Assembly: GCA_036250195.1 (NCBI GenBank)
Contig: JAVHZZ010000002.1
Location: forward strand, 279,578,960-279,642,959
DNA length: 64,000 nt
Direction of reading: 5' to 3'
DNA from: Mixophyes australis
Lineage: Eukaryota; Chordata; Amphibia; Anura; Limnodynastidae
In this document: positions 44,683-57,493 of the stretch, piece by piece
Layout of the letters: the number at the start of each line of letters is the position of its first letter
Position numbering within the stretch: the stretch's first letter is position 1
Notes under the pieces: model-generated
Seen by the model: the letters and a program-made list of their open reading frames with translations, nothing else
Database searches by the model: none
Told to the model about the DNA's origin: nothing
Position numbers and translations under genes: made by a program

Positions 44683-45985
44683 AATACTAGCATGTGTACC
44701 AACATGGAATACTACTGATTACCTGTTTGTTTACAGGCCCAATTAATTTGTGACTACCTGCTTGTGGGCCAACCTGGTTTACATTTGAACAATACTTTGT
44801 ACAGTGTACTGACACTTTCATTAGCTCTAACAGACATTGGACTTCAGCTAATACACCAGTATCATTGCAGGATATTAGCCTTATAATGGAGTCTGTTGAA
44901 GATATACCTATTAAGCGGCACATGGCAAGTTTTGATACTATCCTAATCAAATGCCAGACAGAGTTGAAATTCCTGAAAATGGTTTTCAAGCATTTATTTT
45001 TGTTGTTATTGTGATATCTGAACATGAGGCACGCAAAACGAATGTAATGTGTGTTTTACTAAAAAACGCACATTATTCAGGCATACGCACTTCCATATTC
45101 AAAAACAAGCAAATCTGTTGAAACGTCTCTTGTCTATGGGTCTACGTATGTTCTGTATAAACAGCACTTGCCATAATAGGAAAAGCACAACACACTGCAG
45201 GATACAAACAATACATATGTTGAATATAAAGTCTGAGCAGAAAAAAAAAGCATTCCATTATTGTCACATTTTCATAATATAGTCATTAATGAAAAAAACA
45301 TTTTAAAAAAAAGTTTGTTTTTCTTTCTCTTTTCTTCCATGAAATACATTTATCAGGATATTATTAATGTCTACTGTACATAAAATGCATTTTTACAGTT
45401 GCTTTTGATTGCAAACACATGTTATATGCATGCACGACTGTCATCACTATTATTCATCCCTTACATCTGCCCTGTAGCTGGTGCAAGTGATATGACTGAA
45501 AAACACATATCTTAGAGATGCCCAAAGCTTGAATCGGATGCTGTTGCGTGTGCTCAATCTTGGCATTGACTACGTGCATAGCCCCTTCCCCTTCGCGTTC
45601 AGACCTTTAAATAGTAGGATGTCGGAAGTGTCATTTTTGTGCGAACATTAATTGCATTCTTTGGCATATGTTTCGGATTCATGCATGTGCAGAGTGAAAA
45701 ATGCTAAATACGCCACATATATGGACTTACGTTAATGAATCAAGCCCTAGATGTCAAACTATTCCAAAAGACCTTATAAGAAAGAGGCCATATTGGCAGG
45801 GGTCAACTTTTCTGTTCAGAAGTCTGTGATTTACGATAGACCTCAGCAATTGAATGCAATTATTCCTCATATTCTTTTATCAGCAACTTGCTGATAAAAG
45901 AATAAAGGAAATAATAAATTGTACTTCTCAAAACCAATCCAATTCACATTGGATTTCCACTATAGCCATAGTGGTTTCTGGGGTG
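44683..45985. other. Unrecognised DNA between the L1 and the gypsy element
   Basis: No known gene. A segment at 45500-45760 ends in ACGTTAATGAATCAAGCCC, a motif like the ends of some palindromic MITEs, but no partner end is visible. Part may be decayed 5' sequence of the Ty3/gypsy element that follows. Confidence 0.4.
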
Positions 45986-45989
45986 AATT

Positions 45990-48020
45990 ATAATTTTAAG
46001 GACATTAAGTTTGCTAAGAAAAACAAAATATAGTTTCCAAGAAAACAGATACCCATATTAATGGAAACCAGTTACTCACAAAACTGAGCCCATGGAACTA
46101 GTATTTAAACCAAATCAATATGAGACTCTATTCCCCCCAGTTTCCTTTTATTTTGGAAATCCCTTGGTTGGATGCATATAATCAGTTAATTTTCAGAGAT
46201 TTGTGTTCCAGAGACTGAATCAGAAGCCTCTCTTGTAGAGATGAACAAGATCAATAATTTCCCTCCTAAGGTAACAAGAAGAATGCCGAAAATTATCCGC
46301 CCCATAGATTGATTGCTCAGCGGATTTGCTATCTGGGGCTGCCATACCCTTTGGATGTAGTTATCCACTAGCTGTACCTGAAGTGACGGTACTTAAGGAA
46401 TATCAGCATGAAAAATTAGCAAAAGGTTTTATTTGTGCCTCTACATTTCCAGCGAGTGCACCTATTTTCTGTGTGAAGAAAAAGAATGGTTCATTACAAC
46501 CATGCATTAATTATAGAGAGTTGAATAAAATTACAGTTATTAACCATTATCCTTTCCCACTTATCTCAGATCTGATGTAGATGCTTTGTTTTGGCTAAAG
46601 TTATCTCTAACGTAGATGAACAAGATGGATACCATTTAATCTGTACACAACTTGACAATGAATGAAAAACTGTTTTTCATACCAAATGTGTACTCTGAAT
46701 TTTCAGGAAATATCATAGTCTGCTTATAAATCTGCAAAAAATGGCAAGAAAAGTGTTTTTTTACTGAAATTACTAGAAAGTGAACTAGAAGCAAAAGTGT
46801 TTTCTTTGTTCTAAACACCACCAAGAAATATGTGTAGTTTGTGCTTTGGCATCACCCTACCTTTCCAAAACACCAAAAAAGGTTTTCATAATTAAATCTG
46901 CACTTGAATATGATATATTTTTGCTAGTTTACACATACTTGAATGAAAAGCATAAAATGTGTAATAATAATATGGGTACCTCATTTTTAAAAATAGGCAA
47001 TCTACAACATCAAATGAGATCTGGGGTAAATGTACTAAACAGCTCTTTTTGCAACTCAATGATATTCAGCGAGTTTGATAGTTAATTTTAAAACGACAAT
47101 GTATTTAAAGGCAAGATTTGCCTTTATAGTAAGGCACTGCTGTGTTGACAAAAGGTGAAGATGCTATAAAAAGGTCAAGATGGGGACATAGGGCACTTTA
47201 GTTACCCACCGTTCATCCCCTGCACTACAGACTACTTTCTATAGTGCAGTGACCTAGCTCCACTGCCTCAATGACTTCACTAGACACCAACAATGACGTT
47301 ATCATCCTGCTGCCTCCTCCCTGGCCCCCACCAGCAGTATATGCTTGCTGGGGACTTGTAAGTAGTTTTTTTTACTTATTGAACTCCTTGATTGATGAAT
47401 GGGACTTTTCTTTAGCACTTTTGAGGTCAATGGATTAAACATTGTAACATCATATAGATTTGATTTTTATGGATTTAATGGACTAATTTGTTGTTGTCTA
47501 TCTCTATGGTATACTCAAATATAAATTTCTAGGAAGAACATCACAACAAATTTGAACTATGTAACATCGTTGAAAATATCATTTACACATTAAATTAGAA
47601 TGGTGTGAGTTCCATCAAACACATTCAGATCCTTTGACGTCATCTCACCTCAAGGTTTAAGAATGCATCCTGGCAGATTACAGGCTGTAATAGATAGACC
47701 AGCTCAAATAAATCTTCTATATGTTTCATTAAAGATTTCTCCAAGATTGTGGCACCAGTCACTCTAAACAAGAAGGGATTAAGCTTTTATTGGTCTCTTG
47801 AAACTGAAAAAGTTTCTTCTTTGCTTAAGACAAAGTTTCCAACAGATCCCATATTAATATAGCTCAACCCAGATCTTCTTCTTTTCTTGAAGTAAACACT
47901 TCAGATTTTGCAATTGGGACAATACTGTTGCAGAAAATGGGAGAAAAAATACTGTTGCACCCATGAGATTTTTTTTCTCCTGTCAAATTACTGCCTCAGA
48001 AATGTAATTGTTAGCTATTG
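45990..48020 (+). pseudogene. Ty3/gypsy pol remnant: protease end, reverse transcriptase, RNase H
   Basis: The protease tail is near 46130-46180 (Leu-Glu-Ile-Pro-Trp-Leu). RT motifs lie at 46326-46580, including the block with Val-Lys-Lys-Lys-Asn-Gly-Ser and Tyr-Arg-Glu-Leu-Asn-Lys typical of vertebrate Ty3/gypsy elements, decaying after 46690. The RT/RNase H hinge and RNase H remnants are at 47636-48020. The middle (about 46700-47620) is unrelated, with a MITE-like end GGGGTAAATG at about 47023. Stops and frameshifts are numerous. Confidence 0.82.
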
Positions 48021-48029
48021 TGGCTAAAT

Positions 48030-49107
48030 ACAGAAAAAACAGAATGTGCGCACTGAAATCACTAAAACAACACGGACTAGCTGCTATAAATCATACAGGT
48101 TGCCGTTGTCCAAACCTGTGAAAGATAGTTAAACGCACTACAGATAAGATCCAGCGCTAAAACATCCGTAGTGACAGTGTGCAGAATGATGCAATTGACT
48201 AGTAAGATAAAACTATAGATCAATTTAATTGCTGATTCAAATAAATACAACAGGCTCAATAGAGAAATCACAATGCAGATAAAAACATATACATATATCA
48301 TCCCAATGGGGTGATTGATAGGTACAGCTAAAAGAGTCCAAGATGATGTTCAGGCAGCATAAAGTGAGTTGCAGAATATGTACCCAATCAGTCTATTATA
48401 TAGATGGAACCAGTTCATAACACGGGATGTAATACTTGCTGTTGGCGCAAAGAATCACCGAAAAAAAGGAAGCGTTGGCCGGCTTGTAGGTAGATAAGAA
48501 GAAACAGAATAACTGTAAGGCGCTGCAATCAACCTTCCAACAACTTGGGCTGCTGCTCTTCTATGACAGAATCCGGATCTGTCAGATATACAAATAAAAC
48601 TTGCCAACAAAGAGAGGAGCGCTAAGCATAGTCTAATAAATTGCATTTTAATGTACTTGGTGCTTTGCGCTCCTCTCTTTGTTGGCAAGATAAGAGGAAA
48701 CACTCCTGTTGGCTGTATTGGAAAACATGGTCGGCGTGTGTTCCACTCCGGAAGGCACACGTCACTTCCTGTAGGCAGACGAAGTGGAGGCGTAGTGGAG
48801 GCATGGTAAAGGCAGTACGCAGACGCGTTTTGTCACTGCTGTGACTTTTTCAATGGGGATTGTATTGGCCCTGCTTGTATTGCTTTAAATAGCCCATTGG
48901 TTGATTGACAACTAGTCCTTTAGTAATCTGCCCATCATTCAAATAGGAAATAATTAGCTTTGTTGAACCATTCTCTGTAGATTGTATATCAATAGAACTA
49001 CATGGCATAAGTTCTACATGAGATTACATGGCAAGAATTATCAGAAAAAATAACAAATCAATGCTTGTGTGTATTAACAACAATCAAAATGTGATAGATC
49101 TAAATAT
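48030..49107. other. Inserted DNA of unknown class with a strong hairpin
   Basis: Interrupts the gypsy pol sequence. It contains a hairpin with 29-bp arms (48600-48628 and 48661-48689, one mismatch), and GACGCGTTTTGTC followed by CTTTTTCAATGGGG at 48822-48857, a pattern that recalls some vertebrate retroelement ends. No open frame with known motifs. Confidence 0.45.
48600..48689. repeat. 29-bp-arm inverted repeat (hairpin)
   Basis: CTTGCCAACAAAGAGAGGAG opens the left arm; the right arm is its complement with one mismatch near the inner end. The loop is about 32 bases. Confidence 0.9.
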
Positions 49108-51455
49108 TAGAGATGGTCACTGACCCCCGTGTTTTGGTTTTGGTTGTGGATCTGGATTACCTTCGTGTATTGGTTTTGGTTTTGGCAAAACTGCCCTTGC
49201 GTGTTTTGGTTTTGGTTTTGTTTTGCTATTTTTGTAAAAATACAATTTTTACGGTCTAAAATAACCCAATTTAGTGCACCACCTGTTTCTTGGATAAGTG
49301 AGGTAATTCTAAAGCTAATAAAATATGAAAAAAAACAGTTTAATCCCTGGTAGGCTGTCCTTAATTCTAACACTGCAAATTATACAGACAAACCTGGTTG
49401 TCTTCCCCTCCATCTTTGACTATTGGCAATGTAGCCATCATCTTTGGGTGTATATTACACCCTCCACTTGTAAATAAAATAGAAAAAAAATCAGCCTGCA
49501 TTGACTGTACGTTAAATAGAAATGGACAAAGGCAGTTTGGTGTTATTCTGTGTTAGCCCCCCCCCCCTTTCCACTTGTAGTTAAATAGAAAAAAGACAGT
49601 CAGTATAGACTGTACAATAAAAAGAGAAATGAACAAAGGCAGTTTGGTATCTGTCTGTATCAGTCCACCCCCCCTCCACTAGTAGTTAAATATAAAAGTA
49701 GACGGCCTACATAGACTGTACAATAGAAAACGAAATGGACTAAGGTAGTTTGGTGGTTGTCTATGAGACCCCCCCTTTCCCTCACCACTTTTAGTAAAAT
49801 AGAAAAGAAGCAGCCTGCATAGACTGAACAATATAAAACAAAATGGACAAAGGTCGTTTGGTAGCTATGACCCGCCCCCACACACTTGTAGTTAAATAGA
49901 AAAAAAGCAGCCTGCGTAGACTGAACAATATGAAACAAAATGGACAAAGGTAGTTTGGCGGCTGTATATAACCCCCCCCCCCCCCTCCCCTCCACTTGTA
50001 GTTAAATAGAAAAAAAGCAGCCTGCATAGACTGAACAGTATAAAAAGAAATGGACATAGGTAGTTTGGTGGCTCTCTATGACCACCCCCCTCCCCCCGTC
50101 CACTTGTAGTTAAATAGAAAAAAAGCAGCCTGCATAGACTGAACAGTATAAAAAGAAATGGACAACAATTGAATAGAAAACAATTCAGCCGTTATAGACT
50201 GTAGAATATAAATAGAAATGGACAAAGCAGTTTGGTGGCAGTCTGTATCAGACCCCCTCTCCACTAGTAGTAAAATAGAAAACAATTTAGCCATTATAGA
50301 CTGTGGAATATAAATAGAAATGGACAAAGGCAGTTTGGTTTCTGTCTGTATCAGACCCCCTCTCCACTAGTAGTAAAATAGAAAAAAATGGAGCAGTTAT
50401 AGACTGTAGAATATAAATAAAAATGGACAAAGGCAGTTTGGTGTCTGTCTGTATATGACACCCTACCCTTATCGTGAAATTGACAAAACAGCAGCCTTTC
50501 AAGACTGTACGTGATATAGAAATGCCCCAAGTCCCTTTCCTATTTGGGGGTAGATTGCACCCTATACTTATACCTATACTTATTTTTTTGGGGGGTGTGT
50601 TTTTTTCCCTGATTTAAAAAGACATAGGCTTTTACATAGACATAGACATACTTTTACATAAGTTTTACCAGATGACATACAGGGAAGACTACCATCAGGA
50701 CTGGTGCCAGCACCTGCTTGCTGATCCTGCTCATATGTGGACTTCTTTGAATCAATTCTAATGAGGCCAAAGCACTTGTAGTGCAAAATATTAAATAGAT
50801 AGTGCTGCAAGATAAGACTTTCAACACCAGAAAAATAGTGGTTTCACACTGGGGAATATGGGACACCCAAAAACACTTGTAGTGCAAAATATTAAATAGA
50901 TAGTGCTGCTAGATAAGACTTTCAGCACCAAAAAAATTGTTGTTTCCCACTGGGGAATATGGGACATCCCAAAGCACTTGTAGTGCAAAAAATTCAATAG
51001 ATAGTGCTGCTAGATAATACTTTCTGCAGCCAGAAAATAGTTTTTGTAGGAGGGAATATGACACCCCAAACATTTGGTAATGTTTGCAAAAATGCCTCTA
51101 TCCTCCTCTCTTACTGCTATAATAATTGCTAGAAGAATTGCTAGAAGAATTGCAATAAGAATTGCAAGAATAATTGCTCTGTCCCTGCTCTAATGTTCCC
51201 TGCTCTAATGTTGCCTGCGACCTAACCCTGCTCTCTCCCTCTGTCAAATGGCGATGGATTGCTGTGGAGGCGGATATTTATGGATTTCAAATATCGCGAG
51301 AACCGAGCTCTGAGATCCAACGACGTCACGATGACGTTTTGCCTCGATTTTTAATCCGAATTGGCGCGAGAGTACCGACCCTTCTCAGCTCGGTACTCGG
51401 ATAGGTGAAGTTAGGGTGGGTTCGGATCTCGGGGAATCGAGCCTGCCCATCTCTA
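49108..51455. mobile_element. Non-autonomous hAT-2 element with internal minisatellite
   Basis: 2348 bp with ends TAGAGATGG and the complement, flanked by a perfect 8-bp duplication CTAAATAT (49100-49107 and 51456-51463). No transposase. Its left end (GACCCCCGTGTTTTGG) is the family-2 terminus also seen at 23414, 30332 and 55452. The right part is GC-richer and repeats a TAGTGCTGC motif near 50800-51010. Confidence 0.93.
49500..50470. repeat. Minisatellite in the hAT-2 element
   Basis: About ten diverged units of 60-115 bp built from ATGGACAAAGGCAGTTTGG, a C-rich run, CCACTTGTAGTTAAATAGAA and CATAGACTG. Open frames on either strand are repeat artefacts. Confidence 0.85.
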
Positions 51456-51659
51456 CTAAATATACACATAGATATAGAATGATTATATGGATAAAAAGGG
51501 AAAATCATCTAGCCCACAATTCTGCCTATAATAAGTGTCACTTACAGTGTTAACATGTAGAAGTCTGATACATATTATATTAAGTGGATAATCAAGATAA
51601 AACTAATAGGGGAATGCAAATGAATAAAGTAACTGAACTAGTGTATCTCATGGATATGG

Positions 51660-52924
51660 ATGATCTATTATCTTCTTATAATAGCACTGACCTACAACTC
51701 TCTTCCTGCACTTCTCTCCTGGACTTTTGCAGCCTTTAGCTGTTTGTTATCATCCATTGGAATCAGTTTCCATGGACTTTATTGTGGATTTAGCCCCATC
51801 TAAAGGTTTAACTACAATTCTGGTGGTTATTGATCTTATCACAAATATGGCTCACTTTGGGCCCTGTTGTGGACTTCCTTCAGCGAAAGAAACAGCAGAC
51901 TTTTTGGATTGCATGGAGTACCTGTTAGGAACCCGTCTAGCCGGTACAGCACAACCCGGAGTCTGCTCTGCCAGTCTGGTGTTCACTGGAGCCCCTAGTG
52001 GTGGGGACAGACTTGGCCACAGACTAACAGAGGGTCGTGAAGTGCGTACCTGCTGGGGAGAACCCAGGAAAGCGGAGTGAATTCCAGGCTAGGGTCGAGG
52101 GCTGGCAGCAGACAGCGAATCCAATAGACAAGCCAAGGTCAGAGGTCACAGGCATGGTAGCAAGGTCTAAGATACAGGCAAGAAAGGTCAGTGTCACGAG
52201 CAAACAGGCAGGGTCCAACTCCAAGCAAGAGGTCATACACGGGAAATCCAACAGAGTGTCCACGGGACAGGGACAGGGACAAGGACAGGAACTAGGATCA
52301 AGCAGGTCAGCAGGACTGTGGCAGAAAAGCTATAACCGGCAGTGTGGTTGCAGACCTCATTGCCTTAAATATACAGGAGGACCAATCAGAGCCTAGCTCT
52401 GCAACTACTCCCAGGAGCCAGCTAATTAATAAATTAAAGCTTAATAGCCACCAGGCTATTATGTACCTCTGCGCACGCGCCCAGCTGTTCCCTGTTGCCG
52501 GGACGCGGCGCTACACTGCAGGGAGTCCGGGAGTTGGGAGAAAGTGACGTCCCAGTCGTCATGGTGACGGCCGGGACGCCGGGGAGCACAGGAGGCGACC
52601 CGCGGCGGCTATGAGTACCGCCGCTTCTCGTGATAGTACCTGACAATGTAGTTTCTGATTGGGGAGTACAATTTACTTTACTTTTTTGGAGGCAGTTTTA
52701 TACTACTCTTAATATTAGTAATATATTTCAAAGTGCCTTTTATTCTCAATAGTAAGACAGAGCACATCAATCAGACATTGGAATAATATATTTTGTGTTA
52801 CATTTGCCATCTGCAGGATGAATGGATTAATTTTCTTCTAATTGCAGAGTTTTAGTACAATAACTCTCACCACTCATCCAATAAACAAAGTCCTTTTTAT
52901 GCCAATTTAGGGTATCATCTAAAC
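51660..52924 (+). pseudogene. Ty3/gypsy integrase remnant, interrupted
   Basis: 51727-51922 encodes the start of the integrase core (Ser-Met-Asp-Phe-Ile-Val-Asp-Leu with the first catalytic Asp, then Thr-Ile-Leu-Val-Val-Ile-Asp). The core resumes at 52636 with Val-Val-Ser-Asp-Trp-Gly (second Asp) and continues through a Glu-His-Ile-Asn-Gln-Thr block to about 52924. It is probably the same element as 45990-48020, given order and strand. Confidence 0.85.
51923..52635. mobile_element. Insertion of uncertain class inside the gypsy integrase
   Basis: About 713 bp, GC-rich, starting TGTTAGGAACCC. GTACC (within a shared 8-mer AGTACCTG) lies on both sides (51917-51924 and 52635-52642). Removing it restores the integrase reading. 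A 5-bp duplication would suit an LTR, but the end is not CA; an 8-bp one would suit hAT, but there are no terminal inverted repeats. Confidence 0.7.
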
Positions 52925-53693
52925 CAGGGTTGTCCAACCCGCGGCCCGCGGGGCGCATGTGGCCCAGCACGCCTGTAAATGTGGCCCAGAAGGAGTTTTG
53001 GTTGTGGCAAGGGGGCAGCACTGTTAATGGAAAAAAAAAAATCCTGCAAAAAAAAGAAAAGAAAATACTTACCTTGCGGTCACGCGGTCACGTCAGCTGG
53101 TACTCCGGCTCCCTCCCTTGTCTCCTCCTCCATGCGGTGCTCGCAGTGAATATCGGGCGTGATGTCATCACACCCAACATCCATTGCGGAGCGCAGCACA
53201 GAGGAGTCACCCGCGCGAGAAGAACAATCAGCAGCACAGAATTGGAGAAAAGGAGAGAAGAGGACAGGAGAACAAGCCGATTAAAAGGTAAGTTAAGGGG
53301 GATTTTTTTTATTATTTCAAGGGACGCTGACCAGTGAATATAAGTCACCTAGTCCTGGAGCATCATGGACCTTATCTCCCTGCTACATACTTCTACTTGT
53401 AATACTAATGGGGCATTATATATTATTCTCTTTGGCCCATTATAAGTTGTTATCCCTTAACTAACATAGCGGTGCAATTAGCAAAACAGGTCACAATTTG
53501 GGGTCACAGTGGTGTATATGTCAGGTACCGCAGGCCTGGTCAGGGCACACTGATATACAATGCCTGGCTTAAATGCACTTTATTGATATTGCTTCGAAAC
53601 AGTACAAAAAATGATTATAGTATAATAACTAGAGAGGATTTTTTTGAACAGGGAGATTGAAAGGTAAGTATAGGGGGATTTGAAAAAAAAGTG

Positions 53694-53731
<38 letters not shown>

Positions 53732-53875
53732 TTTTTCTCATATATATATATGTTGACTATGTTTTCTATGGTTTTTTGGATGATCAGCTATCGTTATTGT
53801 TATCTTATGTGCGGCCCAAACCAACTCGTCGTCTTCCAATGTGGCCCAGGGAAGCTAAAAGGTTGGACACCCCTG
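52925..53875. mobile_element. Non-autonomous Charlie-like hAT element
   Basis: 951 bp with ends CAGGGTTGTCCAACC and GGTTGGACACCCCTG as inverted repeats, and a perfect 8-bp duplication ATCTAAAC (52917-52924 and 53876-53883). GCGGCCC and GTGGCCCAG motifs recur near both ends. It contains a (TA)n tract at about 53698-53730 and no transposase. Confidence 0.95.
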
Positions 53876-53989
53876 ATCTAAACCTTATCTCTAATCTCTA
53901 ATTTCCCTGGGAATTTTTACATTCCTGCTGTTACTGTTAGAGTGATTACAAATTAACTTTGATCTATCAAAAGTGACATTTTTCCATAC

Positions 53990-55443
53990 CCAGGACAGTT
54001 ATAAATGTACTGCTAACGGAACTCCCAATTCATCTCCTGGGTTTGCAGAGTTGCTGCTACAAAAATGAACATCCTCCCCAGACTACTGTACTTATTTCGG
54101 ACCCTTCCAGGTGGTGTCCCATTTGTTGTTCATAAAGACATTCAGTCCAATATCTCCTGATTAATTTGGGAAGACGACTGAGAGTCAGACAAAAGATCCT
54201 GTTTCGCCACTCCAAAGATGGCGGCCTGGGTTTTCCATGTTTCCATAAATTTTACTTGTCTGCCCATCTTACACAAGCCGTCCTAGCTCATGCTAACCCT
54301 CACACTAGACTTTGGGTAGACGTGGAAGCTAATCTCCTTCAGATGCATTCGTCCTACACATTATTCTGGCTAGATCCCAAAGACCAACCCCCCTCCTAGC
54401 TTCCCCCCACAATACGCTTTTCGTTATCAGTATGGAAATACTGCACTCGAACCTTGCAATTGATACACAATACAAAGAGAATGTACCCCCTTTGGAACAA
54501 TCAATCATTTCCCCCTGGACTCTACCCAAAGCATAATCTTAAATTTCTCCCTGTCATTGTTCCAATGGGCTTTTTCCCTGACTTCCCTGGACTCCATGAT
54601 TATCTCACTCTCCCTCCTCCTTCTATCAGTTCCTTCAAATTCGCCACCTCTATCACACTCAGATTGATCAGTGTGCTCCCTGCTGCCCCTTCCTACTAGG
54701 AGCTTTCTGCTTGCGCAAGTCTACTTCCAACAGCCTTATCTCCACTTTCTATTCCCTCTTGATGTGCCACAAATTACCCAATAATGAGATTCACGAGCTG
54801 CGATGGGAGGAGGAGGACATGGCTGAGACTCTTGGGCTTGATGAATGTAAATATATCCAATCGGTGGCGAAGTCTCCAATATGCACCCGCATCAAAGAAA
54901 AGTAAAAAAAAAATACTATTCAAATTACAAGTAAAAATACAAATATTTAGTACCTTCCAGATTGAAGGCTATTTATCCGAAGTCATCGGACCTTTGTTGG
55001 TGAGGTTGCAGTCAGCGTGGCACCCTGTCCCACATTTCTTGGAGCTGCCCCAAGATTATCCTCTTTTGGCGGGCATAAGCAGATCTAATTAGTAAAATTA
55101 CACAAATCCAATTTCCGTTCCATTTATCTTATTTTCTCCTTCAACGTCTACCCCCTGGAGTCCCAGATTGATATGGAAACTACCAAGTCACATTCTCACA
55201 GCGGCTAGATGCTTAGTTGCTCGAAATTGGAAACAAACAGCTGGCCTTCTAAAATTGAATTATCTTTCTTCTCCACCCATCTTCCCTTATCTACCCCATA
55301 ACAACACACTCAGCTTTTCCTCATTCTTTTCAACCTCCTCTTCCCTCTTTTCCTATCCCTGTCATAGGTTGCATTATGGACTTTAGATGTTTTCATTGAT
55401 TCTCATCTTATTGTTTGCTCTTGAGACTTTGTATTATTGCAAG
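53990..55443 (+). pseudogene. L1-like LINE 3' fragment
   Basis: Plus-strand ORF2 remnants downstream of the RT, at 54166-54399 and 54454-54699 and decayed motifs at 55020-55080 (Cys/His/Trp-rich end). It resembles the L1 at 42297-44668 in type but is a different copy. Both ends are unclear; a hAT-2 element abuts on the right. Confidence 0.75.
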
Positions 55444-55941
55444 TTAAAAACTAGAGATTTTCACTGACCCCCATGTTTTGGTTTTGGTTTCGGCATTGCA
55501 CCTGTATTAAGTTCGTGTTTTGGTTTTGGCAAAACCGCTCTTGCGTGTTTTGGTTTTGGTTTTGGATCCATAGTTTGTAGAAAAATTGCTAAAAAAATGT
55601 GAAAATCACATAATTTAGCTACTTTTTTGTTCCAACATTATTATTAACCCCAATAACACTAATTTCCAGTCATTTCCTGTCAATTGTGGCCACCTCACAG
55701 GTCACAATATTATTTTCATACACTTTCGGACAAAGACTGCAGCGATTTGACTGGATATTAAACGACAGAGCAACGACACAAACACATGACAGTTCATAGC
55801 ACATCTAAGAAACCTTGCCACACAGCAATGGCAGAAAAGAAAAGTGGTGCAAAATAGAATTGTCATTAGGACCTTCCACCCACCCATATGTTAAAAAGCT
55901 TTAACAAACTCACACAGAAAAAGAAGGGGTAGCAAGTACAG

Positions 55942-56203
55942 CTTAACAAAGCTAGCACTTCAGCAACAAGGAGTGCCTCATTTGTGTCTGAAGTGCTTGG
56001 TTTGTTTGGGCCCTCACAAAACAAGCTAACAATGGATATAAGGCAGCTAAGCTAACAATGCTGTCAATGAACTGTAGGACTGCAGCAAGAGGCAAGAGGA
56101 AAGAAAAGTGGTTGGATCTTAAAAAGGACATGCACAGTTTAACAAACTAAGCACTTCAGGAACAAGAAGTGCCACTTTTGTCACTGAAGTGCTTGGTTTG
56201 TAT
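55942..56203. repeat. Two hAT-2 stem-loops, locus B
   Basis: Arms with GCACTTCAG and CTGAAGTGCTTGG at 55942-56008 and 56139-56201, the same structure as in locus A, downstream of the transposase. Confidence 0.7.
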
Positions 56204-56929
56204 GCCCCCCCCCCCCCCTCCCACAAAACAAGTTAACAATAGTGTGAAGATACCGGGTTTATCTGGCCCAATACTACCCACTTCACACTGGCTGGCCACC
56301 CACGGGTACCTTCCTATGCCAGGGAAGTCTACTCAGTACCTTCTAGGATTCATATAGTCACTCAGGCAAATGCGGTTATAAAAATACAACAGTCTATTTA
56401 TTGTCATACAAACAACACTAGAATATTATGTACACACAGTAAATAAATGCCAGGCAGGTTTATCACATCATCTCTCCCTTACCCCACTAGTTTAAGGAGT
56501 TATAGTCTCCTGGCTGTCCAGACTTCACGACCCATGGATCTCTCTCAGCTGCATATATAGACTAGTAGAGAACGACAACTCAAAAACTAGATCTTGCAGT
56601 CTTTATGAATTAAATCCCAGAATGAACACCCCCCCTTGAGTGGCTCCTTATATCTCTGGTCTAATTTCCACATTCGTTCCCCTCCCTGGGCAAACCCCTG
56701 GGTCTATTCTTCTTAACCATTGGTCAGTGATGGAATAGGGGGGGTTCAACAGGGGAGTGAAGATGAGCTGTCCTTCCACAGAACCTCCCCTGTTAGATGG
56801 CCTGTCTGGACTAGCCTGGTGAGAACAATGGACACTAATTAGTTCTCCCACTCCGGCATCTTGAAACCAGATCCCTACCCATAATTCCCCTGGCTTCACT
56901 TTAAAGACAATGAATAACCTTACTGCAAG

Positions 56930-57454
56930 TCATCTATATACAATACACAATATACATATTTGCACTGAGCTACAATGTCCCCTTAGCCACATGTATTTGG
57001 ACAATGCAGCTGTAGTCTGGTGAGCTGGGGAACAAAAGCAAGGGCTATAAAAAGTACTTGCTATAATCCACATTATGTGAGAAACGAGAAACAGAATGGA
57101 ATCTGCTAATGGGACAGATTCTATTAGTACATTTGCAGGGAATTCATCAGTCATGTCCCTGTGCTGTAACAGTCCATTTCCGTCTTGTAAGTACTGCTGA
57201 ATATTGTTGTTACTGGATTTCCCCTTGGCCAGATTCTGCATAGTACAAATAACTTCATGTGTAAAATCATCCCATTCTGGTTCATCCCGAAAATTACAGG
57301 CACTTGCTTCCTCTTTCAACATTAGGAACACATCAAACAGGTTCTCCAATTTCTCCTGTAGACTGGCTCCTTCCCACATAATAATCTTTGGGCACTCCTC
57401 ATCCCAATAATCCAAAATGTGCTGCACTGTGGTGGGGTGGCGCAACACATCCAT
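56930..57454 (-). CDS. Hypothetical ORF of the compact LTR element
   Basis: 174 codons, not recognised. The first ~120 codons lie in the internal region and are rich in acidic and aromatic residues (Tyr-Trp-Asp-Glu-Glu, Glu-Trp-Asp-Asp-Phe), with a mid-helical stretch. The last ~55 run into the left LTR. It may be a gag remnant of the parent element or a fused fragment after internal deletion. No catalytic motif or zinc knuckle is visible. Confidence 0.4.
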   Translation of the reverse strand: MDVLRHPTTVQHILDYWDEECPKIIMWEGASLQEKLENLFDVFLMLKEEASACNFRDEPEWDDFTHEVICTMQNLAKGKSSNNNIQQYLQDGNGLLQHRDMTDEFPANVLIESVPLADSILFLVSHIMWIIASTFYSPCFCSPAHQTTAALSKYMWLRGHCSSVQICILCIVYR

Positions 57455-57493
57455 ATCCCCATCCTGCAGACACTGCCACAGTCCTACATCCCA

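Noticed and set aside
49129..49353. Phe/Trp-rich open frame at the hAT-2 end
   Set aside because: It arises from the GTTTTGGTTTTGG terminal sequence of the transposon family.
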